Of a stretch of DNA of 64,000 bases, positions 1-13,500 are shown piece after piece. The first letter of the stretch is position 1, and the number at the start of each line of letters is the position of its first letter. A model generated the notes under the pieces. It was not told the DNA's origin and did no database searches. It was given only the letters and a program-made list of their open reading frames with translations. Made by a program: the position numbers and the translations under genes. Source of the DNA: Polydactylus sextarius (taxonomy: Eukaryota > Chordata > Actinopteri > Polynemidae); NCBI GenBank assembly GCA_016801845.1, contig CM028920.1:9208501-9272500 (forward strand). Direction: 5' to 3'.

Positions 1-1784
1 CGGGATAAAAAGGAGATGAAGAGGGAAAAAAAGTGCTTTGAAGAGTGCACTGGGGCAGAGCCAGCGAGGAGGAGGCCTAAAATATTTGCAGAGAAAAAGA
101 GGAAAGATGATAAAAGAAAAGAGTAGCTTAAATGTCGATCTTAAATTAGGGGAAGAGGAGGGGAAGGTGCAGCTGAGGGATCTCCAATATCCTTCTTTCC
201 AACAGAGCCAACTTGACTCCCACGCTTGCTGCAGTGAGCCCTGTGACTTTCAAAGAAGACATTAATAATGAATTCTAAAGCTCGCTTCATGCTATTGTAA
301 ACATGGCGTGATAGGTGCCACAGCGGTGCAGTAAGTGGGTACGCACCAGACACCTGAATAAACAGCGCAGGATTCTATACTGCCTGCTTTTTTTTTTTTT
401 TTTTAGAGTTTGGATTAGTCCAATCAGGTTTGTCTCATTAGCGAACGTGTTGGCAACAAAACGGACAATGGACAACGGACGCTTCATTGGACAAATGGTC
501 CCAAATGAACCCTGATCCCTAGTGACAATGGCTAGCATAGCTCCTGCTTATCAGAGGTTCACTGCAGAGACAAAGTGAGCATAAAGTGGTTTGATACCAA
601 ATTTGTTGCTGCATCTTTAAATCAGACCAATCAGGGCTCATGAATGACACAGCTGACCTTTCTTCATCTTTGAAAATTAAATGCTGAGGCAGTGGATGAT
701 TATTTTAGCTCATCGTGACAACAAACAAGCCATTAAATAAAAAATATATATAATTAGATTTTTTTCTGCCGAGTGACAGTTATGCAACTTAATGAAAATA
801 GTCAGTTTCTGGGTGTATACTGATATAAAAAAGAGCATTTAACAAGAACAGTTGTGATGTTTTAATAAGTTGGCAAATTGACGCAGCAAAGTTCGCTTAA
901 AAGGGAAATTACGTTCTGAAATATCAAACAAAAAGTTTTTTATCTCACAGACTGGTCTGTTATTATGTTATTATACAGTAAATGTGTTTCATTAAGTAGT
1001 CCAGTATCTTTAGAAATAATAACTGTAGTGTTGTGGCTGAAGTCAAATGAGGACAGGAAATCGAGAGTGTGAAAAAAAAATCATCCATAAAAACAAGGTC
1101 TATTCAAAACAAATAATAAACTAGACTCATTAGAGTGTCCCAGCGATAGAAAATTTCAGACTTCTGCAGAGTGACGTCTTTGTGGCTGTAGTCTGGATAT
1201 AAAAATGAGATGTTCTGCATATGCAGCTCATTTAGGGTGGCCAAGATTCACCCTCTTGGTCGTTTAAAACTCAGCTAACGAAGCAAGTGCAAACAGAGGC
1301 AGTGACAAAGCCCATTAGCATTTCTCTGAAATTACAGAGATTGAAGGAGTGGGAACAATGCCAGAGCCGTAACAGTCTCAAAAAAAGGAGGAATTACAAT
1401 GCAGGAACTGTTCTCTGAGAGGCAATGCGCACCCTGTGACGCACACTGCAATAAGCAGACTCTGACTTCTCAGGGAAGTCAAGGAAATCTCAACAAAATG
1501 AAAAGGTAATGGTGGTAGATGAACAACTCATGGTAGCAGCCGCGATGAGTGATCATTTAGAGTTGCCTAGGAATTAAAACACCTTTTTCACCTTTTAAAG
1601 ATAATGCATATCCACTACAAAAGATGAAAAAAACACCAGCAGCAAGATCTGAACTCCAGGCAGTAAAACAGATCTTAGATAGCCCTTATAAATTCACTAA
1701 TGCATCACTGTGTGTCTGTATCTTTTCAGCCATTTGCCATCAAGGTGTTGATGTTTTCTTAGCTACAACCCATTTTACTCTTAC
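1..1784 (-). other. capn15: capn15 intron downstream of the zinc-finger exon (partial)
   Basis: This AT-rich stretch lies 3' of the splice donor at 1783-1784 on the minus strand, so it is read as intron. I searched the minus strand for the next calpain-15 exon, which should begin the linker to the protease domain, and found none, so the intron runs past the left edge. The short frames here (for example 141-353 and 287-538) have no family features and cross homopolymers. A poly-T run sits near 389-404. Confidence 0.7.
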
Positions 1785-3416
1785 CTCTCTGCAGAAGCTG
1801 ACTATGTTCTCCCAAAGCTCCTTTGCTTCGCCCTCGTCATTTCGTCGACGGGCCTCTACATGCATGCTCTCCCTCCTCTTCAGAGGCTTCACCACTTTGC
1901 GAAGAGTAAGGTACTGCTGTGGCGTGTGGCACGCCACACAGTTCTTGGCCTTGGTGTCGTTGAGCAGCGTGCACGCCGGGCAGCTCCACTGTCCCATCTT
2001 CTCTTGAAGGCTCGATGAGGTGGTGGAGGAATTGGAAGCAGGAGAAGACGAAGGGAAGCCCCGGCCCTGTTTCCGTGTTTTATGACCCGAGGAGGACGAA
2101 GAAGAGGAAGGTGTACAGGAGCATGATGAAGAACCAGACCCAAGCGAGAGGCCACAGTGTGTACAGCAGCGAGGCAGAGGCGCCTGCTGCTCTTGAAAGC
2201 CGTGCAGCTTAGAAGAACCACAGGCGGAGCACTTGGGTGCACCTGTAGGATTGCGCAGGGTGCACTTGGAACAAGCCCAGGTACTAAAGTCTGGGCTGGA
2301 AGGGCTAGCAGGGGTGAATCGTACCGTCTCACAGCCTACGAGGTCGATAAGGTCACCACCGGCACGCGACGATCGGCAGGCCTCACACTTAGATGAGCTG
2401 CCTGGGTTGGGCAATGAGCAGCTAGGGCACTTCCAGGTGGGGGCAGCTGAGGAAGAAACGGGGAGGTGGGGGTTCAGTGGGTGGTGCTGAGAGTCCTCTT
2501 CTTCCAAGATGCTGAGGCGCTTGCTGGGATATGAAGGTTCCTGGGGTTGGGCGTGTTTGGGCTTGGCTGGCCGCTGCGGGCCGGGCTGCGGTGGCACGCT
2601 GGCTGTCGATGGTGAAGTGGGACTGGGGGTGTTGGTGCCTGTGTTTGGTGGGCGCCCCGTAGGGGGAACCTCTCTTCTACTGCGGGGGACAGGGTTGTTC
2701 TGGAGGGAAGAGAATGAAGTAAAGGGGGAGGTGAGTGATTGTGAGGAGACATGGGGAGGTTCTTGAGGATCACTGGGAGGGGCTGGTGGAGAGTCGTCTG
2801 TCAGGTCTATAAGAAGCGGAGGAGCTCCTGCTGGGTGAACAGGAAATCCCAGAACGGGAGTCCGTACTTCCGGCACCACAAGTGCCTCTGGGGGGATTTT
2901 AGGCAAAGACAGTTTCCTGGGTCCACCACAGGCTGAGCATGACACAGCCACTGGTGTGTTGTGGAGAGTGCAGCGAGGGCAAGCCCACCCTGAGTGCTGC
3001 CCCTCCAGGCTGCCCACTTCTCCATTGCTCTCTGAGCGTCTTACCACTTCCTCCTTGGCTGGATGTTGTCCGTGGGGCTCAAGCAAAACCGTGGGGGGGA
3101 GGGTAGGCGTTGGAGGTTCAGGTGGAGCAGATGGGAGGCCATTGGCAGTGGCGGCTATGGTGGTGGTGGGAGGCGTGTGAGTGGCGGGTGACGGTCCAAA
3201 GCCGCAGACAGAGCAGGCTCCAGATCCCTGGGGGTTGTTGAGGGTACAGCGGGGACAGGCCCAGCGATGCTCCTCAGTGCTGCTCAGCCGCAGGATCTGG
3301 TTGAGGTCGGGTTTCTGGCGTGGTGCCTCACAGATGGAACAGCGAGGTGCTGCGCCGGCATTTAGGAAGGTGCAGCGTCCACATGACCACTCACTGCCTC
3401 GCACCGCTGCTGCCAT
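1785..3416 (-). CDS. capn15: Calpain-15 (small optic lobes-type calpain), large 5' coding exon with RanBP2 zinc fingers
   Basis: The exon encodes residues 1-544 of calpain-15, a SOL-class intracellular cysteine protease linked in vertebrates to eye and brain development. Seen: six RanBP2/NZF-type fingers of the form W-x-C-x2-C-[TS]-x2-N/P-x-n-C-x2-C, with cysteines at 12/15/26/29, 54/57/68/71, 146/149/160/163, 330/333/344/347, 382/385/396/399 and 479/482/493/496, plus an irregular Cys cluster at 417-434. Linkers are Pro/Ser-rich. Family-typical strings are KIPPEALVVPEV (173-184), NNPVPRSRREVPP (240-252) and RRESMHVE (514-521). The frame continues to 1740 only by reading through the donor: AGAGAG|GTAAGA puts the last exon base at 1785, in phase 0. 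The start at 3416 gives the classical N-terminus. The CysPc and SOL domains lie off the left edge. NZF fingers of this kind often bind ubiquitin; that role here is inference. Confidence 0.95.
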
Positions 3417-3440
3417 GGAGCCAGGAGAGTGAGAGTGGCT
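3417..3440 (-). other. capn15: capn15 short leader segment and splice acceptor before the classical start
   Basis: On the minus strand a pyrimidine tract ending in TTTTCCAG (AG at 3439-3440) precedes 22 exon bases and then the ATG at 3416. These 22 bases are open in the ATG frame. With an upstream exon ending in phase 2 they read S-H-S-H-S-P-G-S before the Met, so they may be leader or coding depending on which exon is spliced on. Confidence 0.75.
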
Positions 3441-5187
3441 GGAAAACAGGAAAGAAAACTGAAGTCAGAATCAAGTAAACAGATCAAACCTGTTGGTGAC
3501 ACATTCGGTTGTACAACTATCTTGCTAAGCATGCCACTGCTCAGTCATTTCAGCCATTTTAATCAGCACTTTACAACTGAATGTTTAAATTAAGTGGGAA
3601 AAGAACAGATGGAGTCATAAAGAGTAACAAGAGTAACATAAAGATTCAACTATTAGTGATTTTATGATAGAAGAGAGGAATTGTAGTCTGATATGGGTTT
3701 TTCAGTGACTGATGTCGATGCGTACATTTAGATAGCAGGACAGTTGATGGTTCTGCCAATAATATATTGTTTTTTAGTGTTACTGTGAATCGGAAACAAT
3801 ACAATCATCAAAAGGTCGAGCAAATAAAATTTAGCCACATCAACTGGCAGAAATGCAATACGATATTCAGAGTTTTGTTCATGTATAATAACCCAAAACT
3901 AAGATCTGTTGTGTTTTTGTTCCTAGAATGGACAAATACAACACCACCAAGAGGGTTGTTTGAAAACAAAAGATGCGGTGTCCTTAATTGCTCAATTATT
4001 GTTTGTAGATCTGCACTTTATTGATTATTTTAACTCTCTACAAGTAATAAAGAAACTGAATTCTGTAAAAAAAAAAAAAAACTTTTAGCAGCATCGTGAG
4101 CGCCGACATCGACTTGACGATCTCAAGATGCAATACAACAGCCTGATTAATCAGCCGACTGATTAATCGCTCAATGATTTAGAGGATAGCAAAAACATCT
4201 CTGTGACTGCAAGAGGAGAAGAAACAGACAGAATCAGAAAAAGGTAAAAAAAAAAAAAAAAAAAATAGTGTGAGAGGGAAAGATTAGCCAGTGCAGGGGA
4301 AAAATCAAATCTCCCTCCTGGGGGCTGTAAGGGCAGTAAATCCATACACAATGGCCACATGATTAGAGCCAGGAAGACAGAACATGGATGGGATGAGCCT
4401 GAGGAGAGAAAAAGGAGGAGAAGGAGGTGGGCAGAGCCTCAGAAAATCTAAAGCGAGACTTCCTTTAGGTTCTCTTGACTGACACTTATTAGACTGGATA
4501 ACACACACAGGATCTCTTTCACTTCACATTAGCACCTCGCTCCCTATTCGCTCAGCGAATGTTAAATGAGGGTATATGGGGACAACTGAAAGTCACGTCA
4601 GTCCCATGTGGACAAAAGGAATTCCTTAATTAACTTTTTTAAAGGCTATAGGTCTTATATTTCTAGGAATACTTTATGATAAAATAATTCACACTACTGG
4701 ATTTACATTGATTAATAAAAAAAAAACAGAGAATTAACACAACATGTAAACAATCCAGAGGGAACAAATCAATTTAGGACAGTTTTGATTCAGAAGCAGA
4801 GTCAGGTTCCTGAATTGATTTTCACTTCCTGTACAAAATGACCAAAACAGTCTGTCATTTTGAATTGACTCGTATGTACAGTTCGTTCTGTGTGACTGCA
4901 GTTTAGTCAATCTGGCTTATTGATAGCGGGTATATCAGGACCTTTTGGGAGGAAGCAGCATTGTTGGACACCTCTAGAGCGCAACGGGTGGGGGTGGTGG
5001 TGGGGAGTTGTGACGGCCCACAGGGACGGATGGGGTTGCTGTCTGGACAAGCGTATAAAAATGTCACTGTCACTCAAGCTGCTCATGTGTGAACACCAAC
5101 ACAGGGAAGGTAATGAGGGAATTGTAGGGTAACAGAGGGTAAGGTGCTAAGAGCTAGAATACCGCAATGCTATTTACATTGATCCCA

Positions 5188-5203
5188 GTGTCAAGATGGC
5201 GCC
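5188..5203 (+). other. YY1-like motif (AAGATGGCGCC)
   Basis: The string CAAGATGGCGCCCACA matches the YY1 core AAnATGGCG. It is isolated, with no CpG-rich surroundings, so it may be chance or a remnant of a retroelement 5' end. No further support is visible. Confidence 0.25.
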
Positions 5204-7345
5204 CACAGAATGACAGCACGGTGTATGCATCTGGTCATGTTTATCCTTCTTTATTATATTTTGGTTGGAGAAATATGCTGACATCTAAATCTGCTCTGAT
5301 GTACTCTTTATGGGAAATCAGTGGTTTGTGGTTATTTGTAAAATATCTATTTCATATTTTATATATCACAGGAGACATTTTTATGCCACTGATGAAGTAG
5401 AGTCTTTTCACGTTCACTACTGGGTTGCAGAGTCCAGGTCCTTGCTCTTCTCTACTGCAGCACCATCTGTCCTGGTCAACTTACTGCCCTTAGTTCAACT
5501 CCATTAAACCTTTTCAATCCTCCGAACCCAGGGGAACCTCTTACAGAAAACCCCCTCGCTCCCGTTTTCTTGCTCCTCTCCACTCGACACCTCACCTCCC
5601 TGAGGTAAGAAGGAAAGTGACAGTAGCAAAGGACACTAATGTGTCTCCTTGGGTGTTTCATGTCTGAGGGGTGGGTATGCAGGAGTGTAGCTATATATGT
5701 GTATTTATAGATGCAGCAATATCGTTACTTGTGTAAATACAACTGTGCCTCAGTTTGTGTGTGCCCTTGGCTCCAGGGCAGTGTGAGAAAGGGGAAAGAA
5801 GTCCCAGCGCTTTATGTCAAGAGCTGTTAGCACCATATTCGCTCTCCTGGTCTGAAGTCAGCACTCAAAAAAAAAAAAAAAAAAAAAAACACAACCCCCC
5901 GAGTGAAGAGAAAACTCAGCTCTCCAAGTATAACAATGAGCAAAACTAGGAAAATACATTTTTTGTGAAAATGAACAAACACTTGAAGATTAATATTCAG
6001 CTCTGTTCTGCTTTCATTCCACAATAACATCTGCTATGTCCTGCTTGTAAGGATGAAATATTCAGAGTTCTCAACCTTAAAGATTATACCAGAATGAGTG
6101 TTAAATGGTAAAAATGTTTTTCAACAAAAAAAAAAATAACCATGGATGATTCCTCTACAGGGAGAGCAAAACCCTAAAAGAGGATAACAGCATGTCAGCT
6201 ACAAAAGCCATTTGTTTGTGTCACATTAAAAAATGGATTAACTATGTAACACCATAGTTTAACATTGCAGACCTGGCATAACACATTGTATGTATGTGTA
6301 TATGTAGATACATGTGTGTATGTTATGATTGTTTTTCTTTAATTTTTCCCGAATTTACTGTAACTAACAATTGAAATTAATGTACATGTTTATGTTTGCT
6401 ACCGAATGTCAATAATAAGTCAATTCTTAAAAAAAGAATTAACAAATGAACGATTTTTCGATATGCTGTGAAAATATTTAATCTAACCTTAAACTACCTG
6501 TGCTGTTACCCCAAATAACAACACATACCCCCTCCCCCTCAGCAGTGTAGTTAAAATGTGGTAGAATCAGTGACAACCCCATGCCAGCATTGATGGCACA
6601 TGATCAAACTGTGCTTAGCTCCCCAAAGGTTTGCATACAGCAACGACGACGATGGCGGTGACAACAACAACAAGTGTCAACACCTCATGTTTGATGACAG
6701 CTTCTTCCCCGTGGCCATTTTCATAACTGTCAAGCTTCTTTCATCTCCGGCGAGAGAGCAAAGTCACGGTGTCAGCCACGTGGGGACTTTGCCAGACTTT
6801 GTCAAGGCAATTGATTTGGTTCTCGCTGGAGCGTGGGGATTGCAAATTCATTATGTTTCTGTCTGCTGCAACCGTCTTAACAGCTTCTCATCAAAATAAT
6901 CAAACTCTCATAAACAAGGAGTTTTTAAAAAAAAAATATCTAGCTTAATTATCTCATTGTTAACTGTTATAGACAATCCACAAATTAAATGAAAGCAACA
7001 CATGACGAACAAGTACAACCACAATCCTTCACCTAACTAACCCTACGAACACATCACGAGAATTCACACAAACATATTCTTCTATGTACAGTACATGCCT
7101 GCAGCAGCAGAGGATGAATCACTATAACCTATGAACCCTGGACCTGACTTGAAAGGATGTTTTTCATGAAAATGCTACACGTACTCTTATGAATGTGCAC
7201 AAACATAGGCACACACACACACACATGCATGTACACCTTTTGTCCTTGGCCCTGTGTTCAGTGGAGCTGCTCTAAAAGTGCTCACTTCAGCTTCTCAGTT
7301 CCTCAGTGTCGCAGACCTGGGCAGGAAGCCAGTAGCTTACAGTGA

Positions 7346-7528
<183 letters not shown>

Positions 7529-10500
7529 TTTGCACGAGAGACTTCACCTCCAGAAAACCCATCTTTTCGCAACGAGGTCCTCAATGCGGCTTGCTGCCCA
7601 TAAAGTACCTGCTCCGGGTCTAAATTCACTTAATTAAAAGCATCGGTGACCCCGGGCAAATTTTTTTTCAATGCTTCACTGGGTATAAAACCATCATGGT
7701 GCACTTTATGAGGAGTGTAAGTTCTAAAACGCTCGGTAAAAACAAGCAAACCGGTAGCATCACGGTTGGAGGGGGAGGAGGGGTTAACTGCAAAGACCAA
7801 GACGACGTCTTCGAGGAAGTCTTCAGGTTTAACAAAACTGGTGCTTGTGAGAAGCAGAACAGAACAAAGACAAATCTGCACAAGCAAGATAGGGTCAGTA
7901 AGGCTGTCAGAAAATGCGAAGGCTGAAGTGAATACAAAAGCACTGCTGATACTGTGTAGGCCACCTATGTCTGCCTACTTGGATTCTGTCCACACACTGA
8001 ACTCTGTTGCGAGATCAAGTGAACCGAGTCTCGCCAGCTTCTCCCTGCCTCACTGCGAGACATTTGGCCTTTGTGCGACAGTCATTAGCACTGCCTTTCC
8101 AAGGTTGGCCTTGCGCCCAGGGCCTGAGGGAAGGTGTGGTACCCTCCTTGACCATCGGGGGCAAAGAGCTTCATTCATTCATCACAAGTAACAAGTAACA
8201 CTATGCAAATGGTTGTTGTCGCCGGAGACGATCCTTTCCCCTCATGATTTAACGCGGCAATAAGGCTAGACTGTTATAGTAATGACATTCAACTGATAGA
8301 GAAAGAACATTAAAAGTTCTTAAGACGTAAATGTCATGCTGTGAATTAACATAAACTCAAAACATCTGACTGGTTGTGTAATGACTGAATCCTGGCATTA
8401 GATTTAGGTAAAACATAAACGGAGTCAGTCAGAACATCAGAGACAGAACAGATGGCTTGTCAGTCAGTGTACACGAAGTGTCACACAGGGTTTTCCATGA
8501 CAGTTTATCTTGTGACTAGCTGTGTGGCAAAAATTAGCAAAACACAAGGTTTCTCAGAGCTGTAAACATTAGTAACCGCACAGAACGCCTTGATCTAAAA
8601 ATGCTTTAATAAGAGATACTCTCATAAAACTGCTCATTAAACTGATAACTAATTACAGATAAATTCCTTATCATGTGTCTGCATGAGATTATCTGAAGTT
8701 ACAGTCAATCGCCTGGTTTGAAACTGTACTGGAGCATAACTGTAACTACCCGCTGGTACTCATTATACTTTGAGCTAAAGACAACACATGCCAAGATAAA
8801 TTAGCTGCCGGCTAAACACCAAGCTGCACCACAAGGTGTGTAAAGATATGATGCAATGTATTTTCCTAGCTAAACAGCTGAAGCTTAATTCCATGGGGGG
8901 GGTGTCAATGGGGTCAATCTAACCTTTATGTCTCTATGGGAGGAGGTTTAAATGACTTTTACTGTTCAGTCTGAAAAACTGCATGCTAAGAAAATTTGAA
9001 GACTGTGACCCATTTCTACAACAAATGAGGAAAAGATTCCAAAGCTGAGGTAATTATTGTATCATGTTGGTTAAAAAAAAAAAAACCCCAAAAAAATCTC
9101 ACTCACAAATTGGGAGAGAGAAATAAGTGGCTATTTAATTAGGCTCAACGCTCAAATTTTCTTCTCCTATTCAACAGCCATCTGTTTTAATTTGAGAAAA
9201 AAAAGAATTAAATTGCATTCGCAACTTCACAAATTTAAAGTTTCATATAATTAATAACCGAGTATTAAAGGTTTCTCGCGCTGGATGTTTAGTCAATTTT
9301 AAGACACTCAAATGGGGTCAATTAAGACTAATGATTTATCAATACAGTAATCAATACACCAAACAATCAGAGCACAGGGTACGTACGCTAACACTGCAAA
9401 ACATCTTCAAGCAGCACTAGTCTTGGTAAAGGCAACAATTACATTATTTTGTGTGGACATAAATTTAACAGTACGTTAATGTTTACTTAAGGTGTTAAGG
9501 CCTTTAAAATAAATACTTTAATCACTGTGTTATCTTCTTCTACTTATACTGCTTCCCTTCGGTTCACCCTGTGCTATAATTATTATCTCTTAGTTTGCTA
9601 TTTCAACTTCTTACAATTACTAAACTAATTTCCACACAGGAATGAGAACAGTTTGAGCTGATCTCATTTTAAATTTGCTGCATTTAATCCGTTTGCGATA
9701 CGTTCGACTCGTGATACGTTGTTAAATTGAAGATTTGCCTGGGTCATTTCATTTTCCTGACAGACAGCTCCAGGATTACTAACAGGCCAATGTGAGGCTG
9801 GATAACTCTAAGTAGCCTGACAGAGCTGAGCTGACACAGACACAGACACACAGAAACACACAGACTCAAATAAAGTGAGTCACTCCTGTGATAAATATTT
9901 ACATGCGCAGTTTTGTGTGAGAACAGGGAAGGAGTTTGGAGGCACAGAAGTGGAGCTTATGAAATGTTTATGACAGAAAAATGTCATGGTCACTGGACAA
10001 TGAACCTGCTTAATAGCTGCATGTCGTCCTGGGAGTGTCAAGAGATGCGCAGAGTGATTAACTACAAGCTGCGCAGGCATTAACTCGAGTGCTTGTGCTT
10101 TTGTTGTTTTTACTCCTTCGATGCAAACACCAGCGACAGACAGAGCGATGATGCCGACCGAGCGCTGCTTTCTTGTTCAACAGAGCTGAGCTTGTTATTA
10201 AAAATGAGACTTATCAGAAGCCAATACGCCCCTGGATCAGACAAGCGGCAAAAAAAAAAAAAAAAAAAAAATGTTGAAACATTCTGCTGCATATGAAGAC
10301 ACCCAGAAAAAGCCAGATGACAGGGATTAGATCAGCACTTTCACACGTTCTTTATCGCACTCGAGAAAAACAACTGAGCTCTTATTTGGCCCCTGTAGTA
10401 ACGAGCGCAGTCTGTCTGCAGCAAAAACTTTTCTTTATCACTTCATTTATGGGAATTTTTGTACCTACGAGATCAGAGCGACCTCTTTACTTGAAAGTTA

Positions 10501-13500
10501 TTTCCCCCCAGTGAACATTACTCCCCATATTTCAAAAGGAAGGTGATGAGTCAGGGTCAGATTAACTGTTAGAGCCTCGTGTCTACCTGCCGGCTAATGT
10601 AGCGTGGTAATTTGAGGGTGACTCATTAATCATCCCACAGGTCTCCGAATTTAATTCCTTAAAACAAACATCACGGAGCTGAGCCAGTGACTTACACTTA
10701 TATGAGACGAGTCTTTAGAACTGAAACTTTAGCAGCAAATAAAGACTTATTTAAAGAAAAAAAAACTTCACCACCCTGAGGCGGCTCAGCGAAGTCGTAC
10801 ATGGGATTTGTGACAGTGAAGTTTTCCTCACTGGGGACAACACAACATGATAATTGGGGAAGTTCTGATGAAGTCACATTGAAAAGGACACTTTTCTTTT
10901 AATGAGAGGGGGAGACTTTTCGAGACAGAATAGGTTTATAAAATGTAATGGCGCTGACGCCGGCACAAAGAGCTACCACAGCAAATTAGACCCAAACTCT
11001 TTTGAAGAAGTTCCCTCAGGCTGAGATGTTCCTCCAATCAGCATCGCTGAAGCTACATACTAAAGAGCAAAAAGAGTTAAGAAAGGAATAAATAATCTGC
11101 TCTCAAGAATGTGACATTACAAGGAGGGTGTGATTCTGAAGAAACAAGGGTGGCATTGTCTAAACATTAGCTATCAGAGTAATAGCATGAATCTCAGAAA
11201 ATCTGAGAAAATCAGAGTCTGTTAATGCTTTTTATGGTGTAGACTTCCAGACAGTTTATCGCTGTGGTTTTTATGGCTGTGTAATAATCACACACCTTAT
11301 GATCAAGGCCTCATAACCCAGAGAAAAACTAAACACTAAATATCATTTCTGTCGAAATGAGAAACAAACAATGCAAATGCAGGTGTGAGAGAGAGAAATA
11401 GAGAGAGAGAGGCAAGGAAACGAGACAGAATACCGGAAGTTTCTGACCTCTCAGATGCCCTCGGTGAATATTTCACGACCTGCGCTCATTTTTGACGAGT
11501 GAATCTGTCAGCGGTGGAGACAGATTCAGACATTTGAATCTTTAAACAGAGGAAACTGTCTGACTGGGTTTCAGCAGACATCAGTAGCGTGGAGCAAAGC
11601 GAGTGCAAGCAGGAAGCTGGCAGGAGGCTCCAGAATCAGAGAGGGAAACAGGAGGGGAAAAAAAGAGACGGCAGGGGCACAGAGTGGTAGTGCTGCTGTT
11701 GTCGTTGTCTGAGTCGTCATCGTGCTAATCTCAAGTTCCTGCGGGCACCCGAACCCGGAGGAAAGGAGCACTGCTGACACTGCGCTGCCTTCAGCCAGAG
11801 GGAGAACTTTGCAAACAGACAACGCAAAGGAGAGTTTCATTTGCTGTTACCAAGCGACACACTTAACCCTTGGAGGCAAATCAGTTTAAAAAAAAAAAAA
11901 AAAAAAAAAACACACACACGCCATGAGGCTGCTCTAGCTCAAATTGCTCCTATCTAACATCACTAAACAGTGACGTGAATAATTCACAGCTCCTGTTATA
12001 CTCTTCCAGAGGTGCAACTTGCAAGCACATGTTTGTATGTTTGTGTGTGTGAAACTGGGAGGTTATCATGTGTGGTCTTATCTAGGACCCAATGAAATTA
12101 GGTTACTGAACATATGCTTCACATTTCCATGGCAACAAGAGTGGGGGGAATCTGGAATCATGTCAGTCGCACTGGCAATAGGCTATGTGTGTGTGATTTT
12201 TTTTCTTCGTGGCTGCATCAATCCTGTGTTTTCCTTAGAAAGAGATGCACACTGTGAGACGAAGCCTGCATGTCAAATCTATTCTGTAGGCTTGGGGGAC
12301 TGTCCTGACGCAGCCCCGTCTTCATCAGACAGACAATGGCAATAGCTCACTGAAATAATTCAGACATAAACACGGCCAGTGGCCATGCTGGTTGAACCCA
12401 AGTGGACCCATTTTAATCCAATTAAAGGGAGAAGAGCCAGAGGAATGGAGCTGGAATAAACTCTCATCATCCATCACGCTGGGACAGTGGAAACACTGGG
12501 ATTGACTCAGGAGAGAGAAGACAGAGACTTTAATCGCTCAGGACTCCTAAGGCCAACACACAAATCGTACAGGTCCAAAATAAAGTGGAACACATTAACT
12601 AATAATATTATTTGCATAAAAACTTTACTGTACTGCTATTCATCAACATAGAGAAACTGCACACTTGTGAAATATTGCACAAACTACACCTCCGTTGCAA
12701 GTCTTTTTTCAGCTGAGTGAGTTTTTTATCTTGAGTGAACCTTCACAGGTGCAGTAATGATTCAGTGTGTGCAAAAACATTTCCCAAAGTCAATGGGTCA
12801 CTGAGGGGATGAAAACAAATTGAAAGTAGCCAAGGACAAAAACGTTCATGAGGGTCTCCTGGCTGTGGAAAAACAAGGGGCCGAAAATGTTTTATAGGAC
12901 AATATATTAGGAGAATAAACTGTAAGAGAATGACTGAAGTTAAGCCGAGGCCTCGTAGTGTTCTGTTGTTTCTATATTTCATGCTCTGTCACAGCTCAGC
13001 AGAGCTTGCCTAACGTTGTTAAGCTCACGCAGCAGTGTGTCTATGTGCATAAGAGTGTGAGTGAGTTTATGTATGAGAGAGAGAAAGAGAGAGGGAGTGG
13101 AGGCAGATAAGAGGACATGTTCCAAGTGCTGCTGTTCAGTCTTTCTATAACATCTATTGTCTGTGCGTACGTATCCCTCTTTGCCTTGCAGCGGTAGACA
13201 ACAATGTGTGTTATTTGTGCATGTCTCCATGTGTTTATGTGCTCAGCTGACTGAGGCTGTGGTCTGATTGGTGATGGAGGCAGCATCTTGTTGCTACAGA
13301 GATGCTCAAACATAATGGAAGGAGTCTGTTGAATAAAAATAAATAAATAAAACAACTGTGTGACGCAAAACTACACTGACTGACGGTTTTAGCTACAGTT
13401 GACTTTCATTCATGCATGGAGCTCTGGTCGATGGAACTGTGTTTAAGCCTAAACTAAAACCAGCTCTGTTTATATTTTAAAAACTCTTCAAGGAGCGAGC

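Noticed and set aside
1889..2332. 147-codon frame on the minus strand and plus-strand frames at 2157-3432
   Set aside because: Out-of-frame shadows of the GC-rich capn15 exon; no start context or family motif.
7766..8191. 141-codon plus-strand frame in a slightly CpG-rich stretch
   Set aside because: Starts at a non-ATG-like position inside repeat-poor intron, shows no motif, and lies antisense within the capn15 intron without splice signals.
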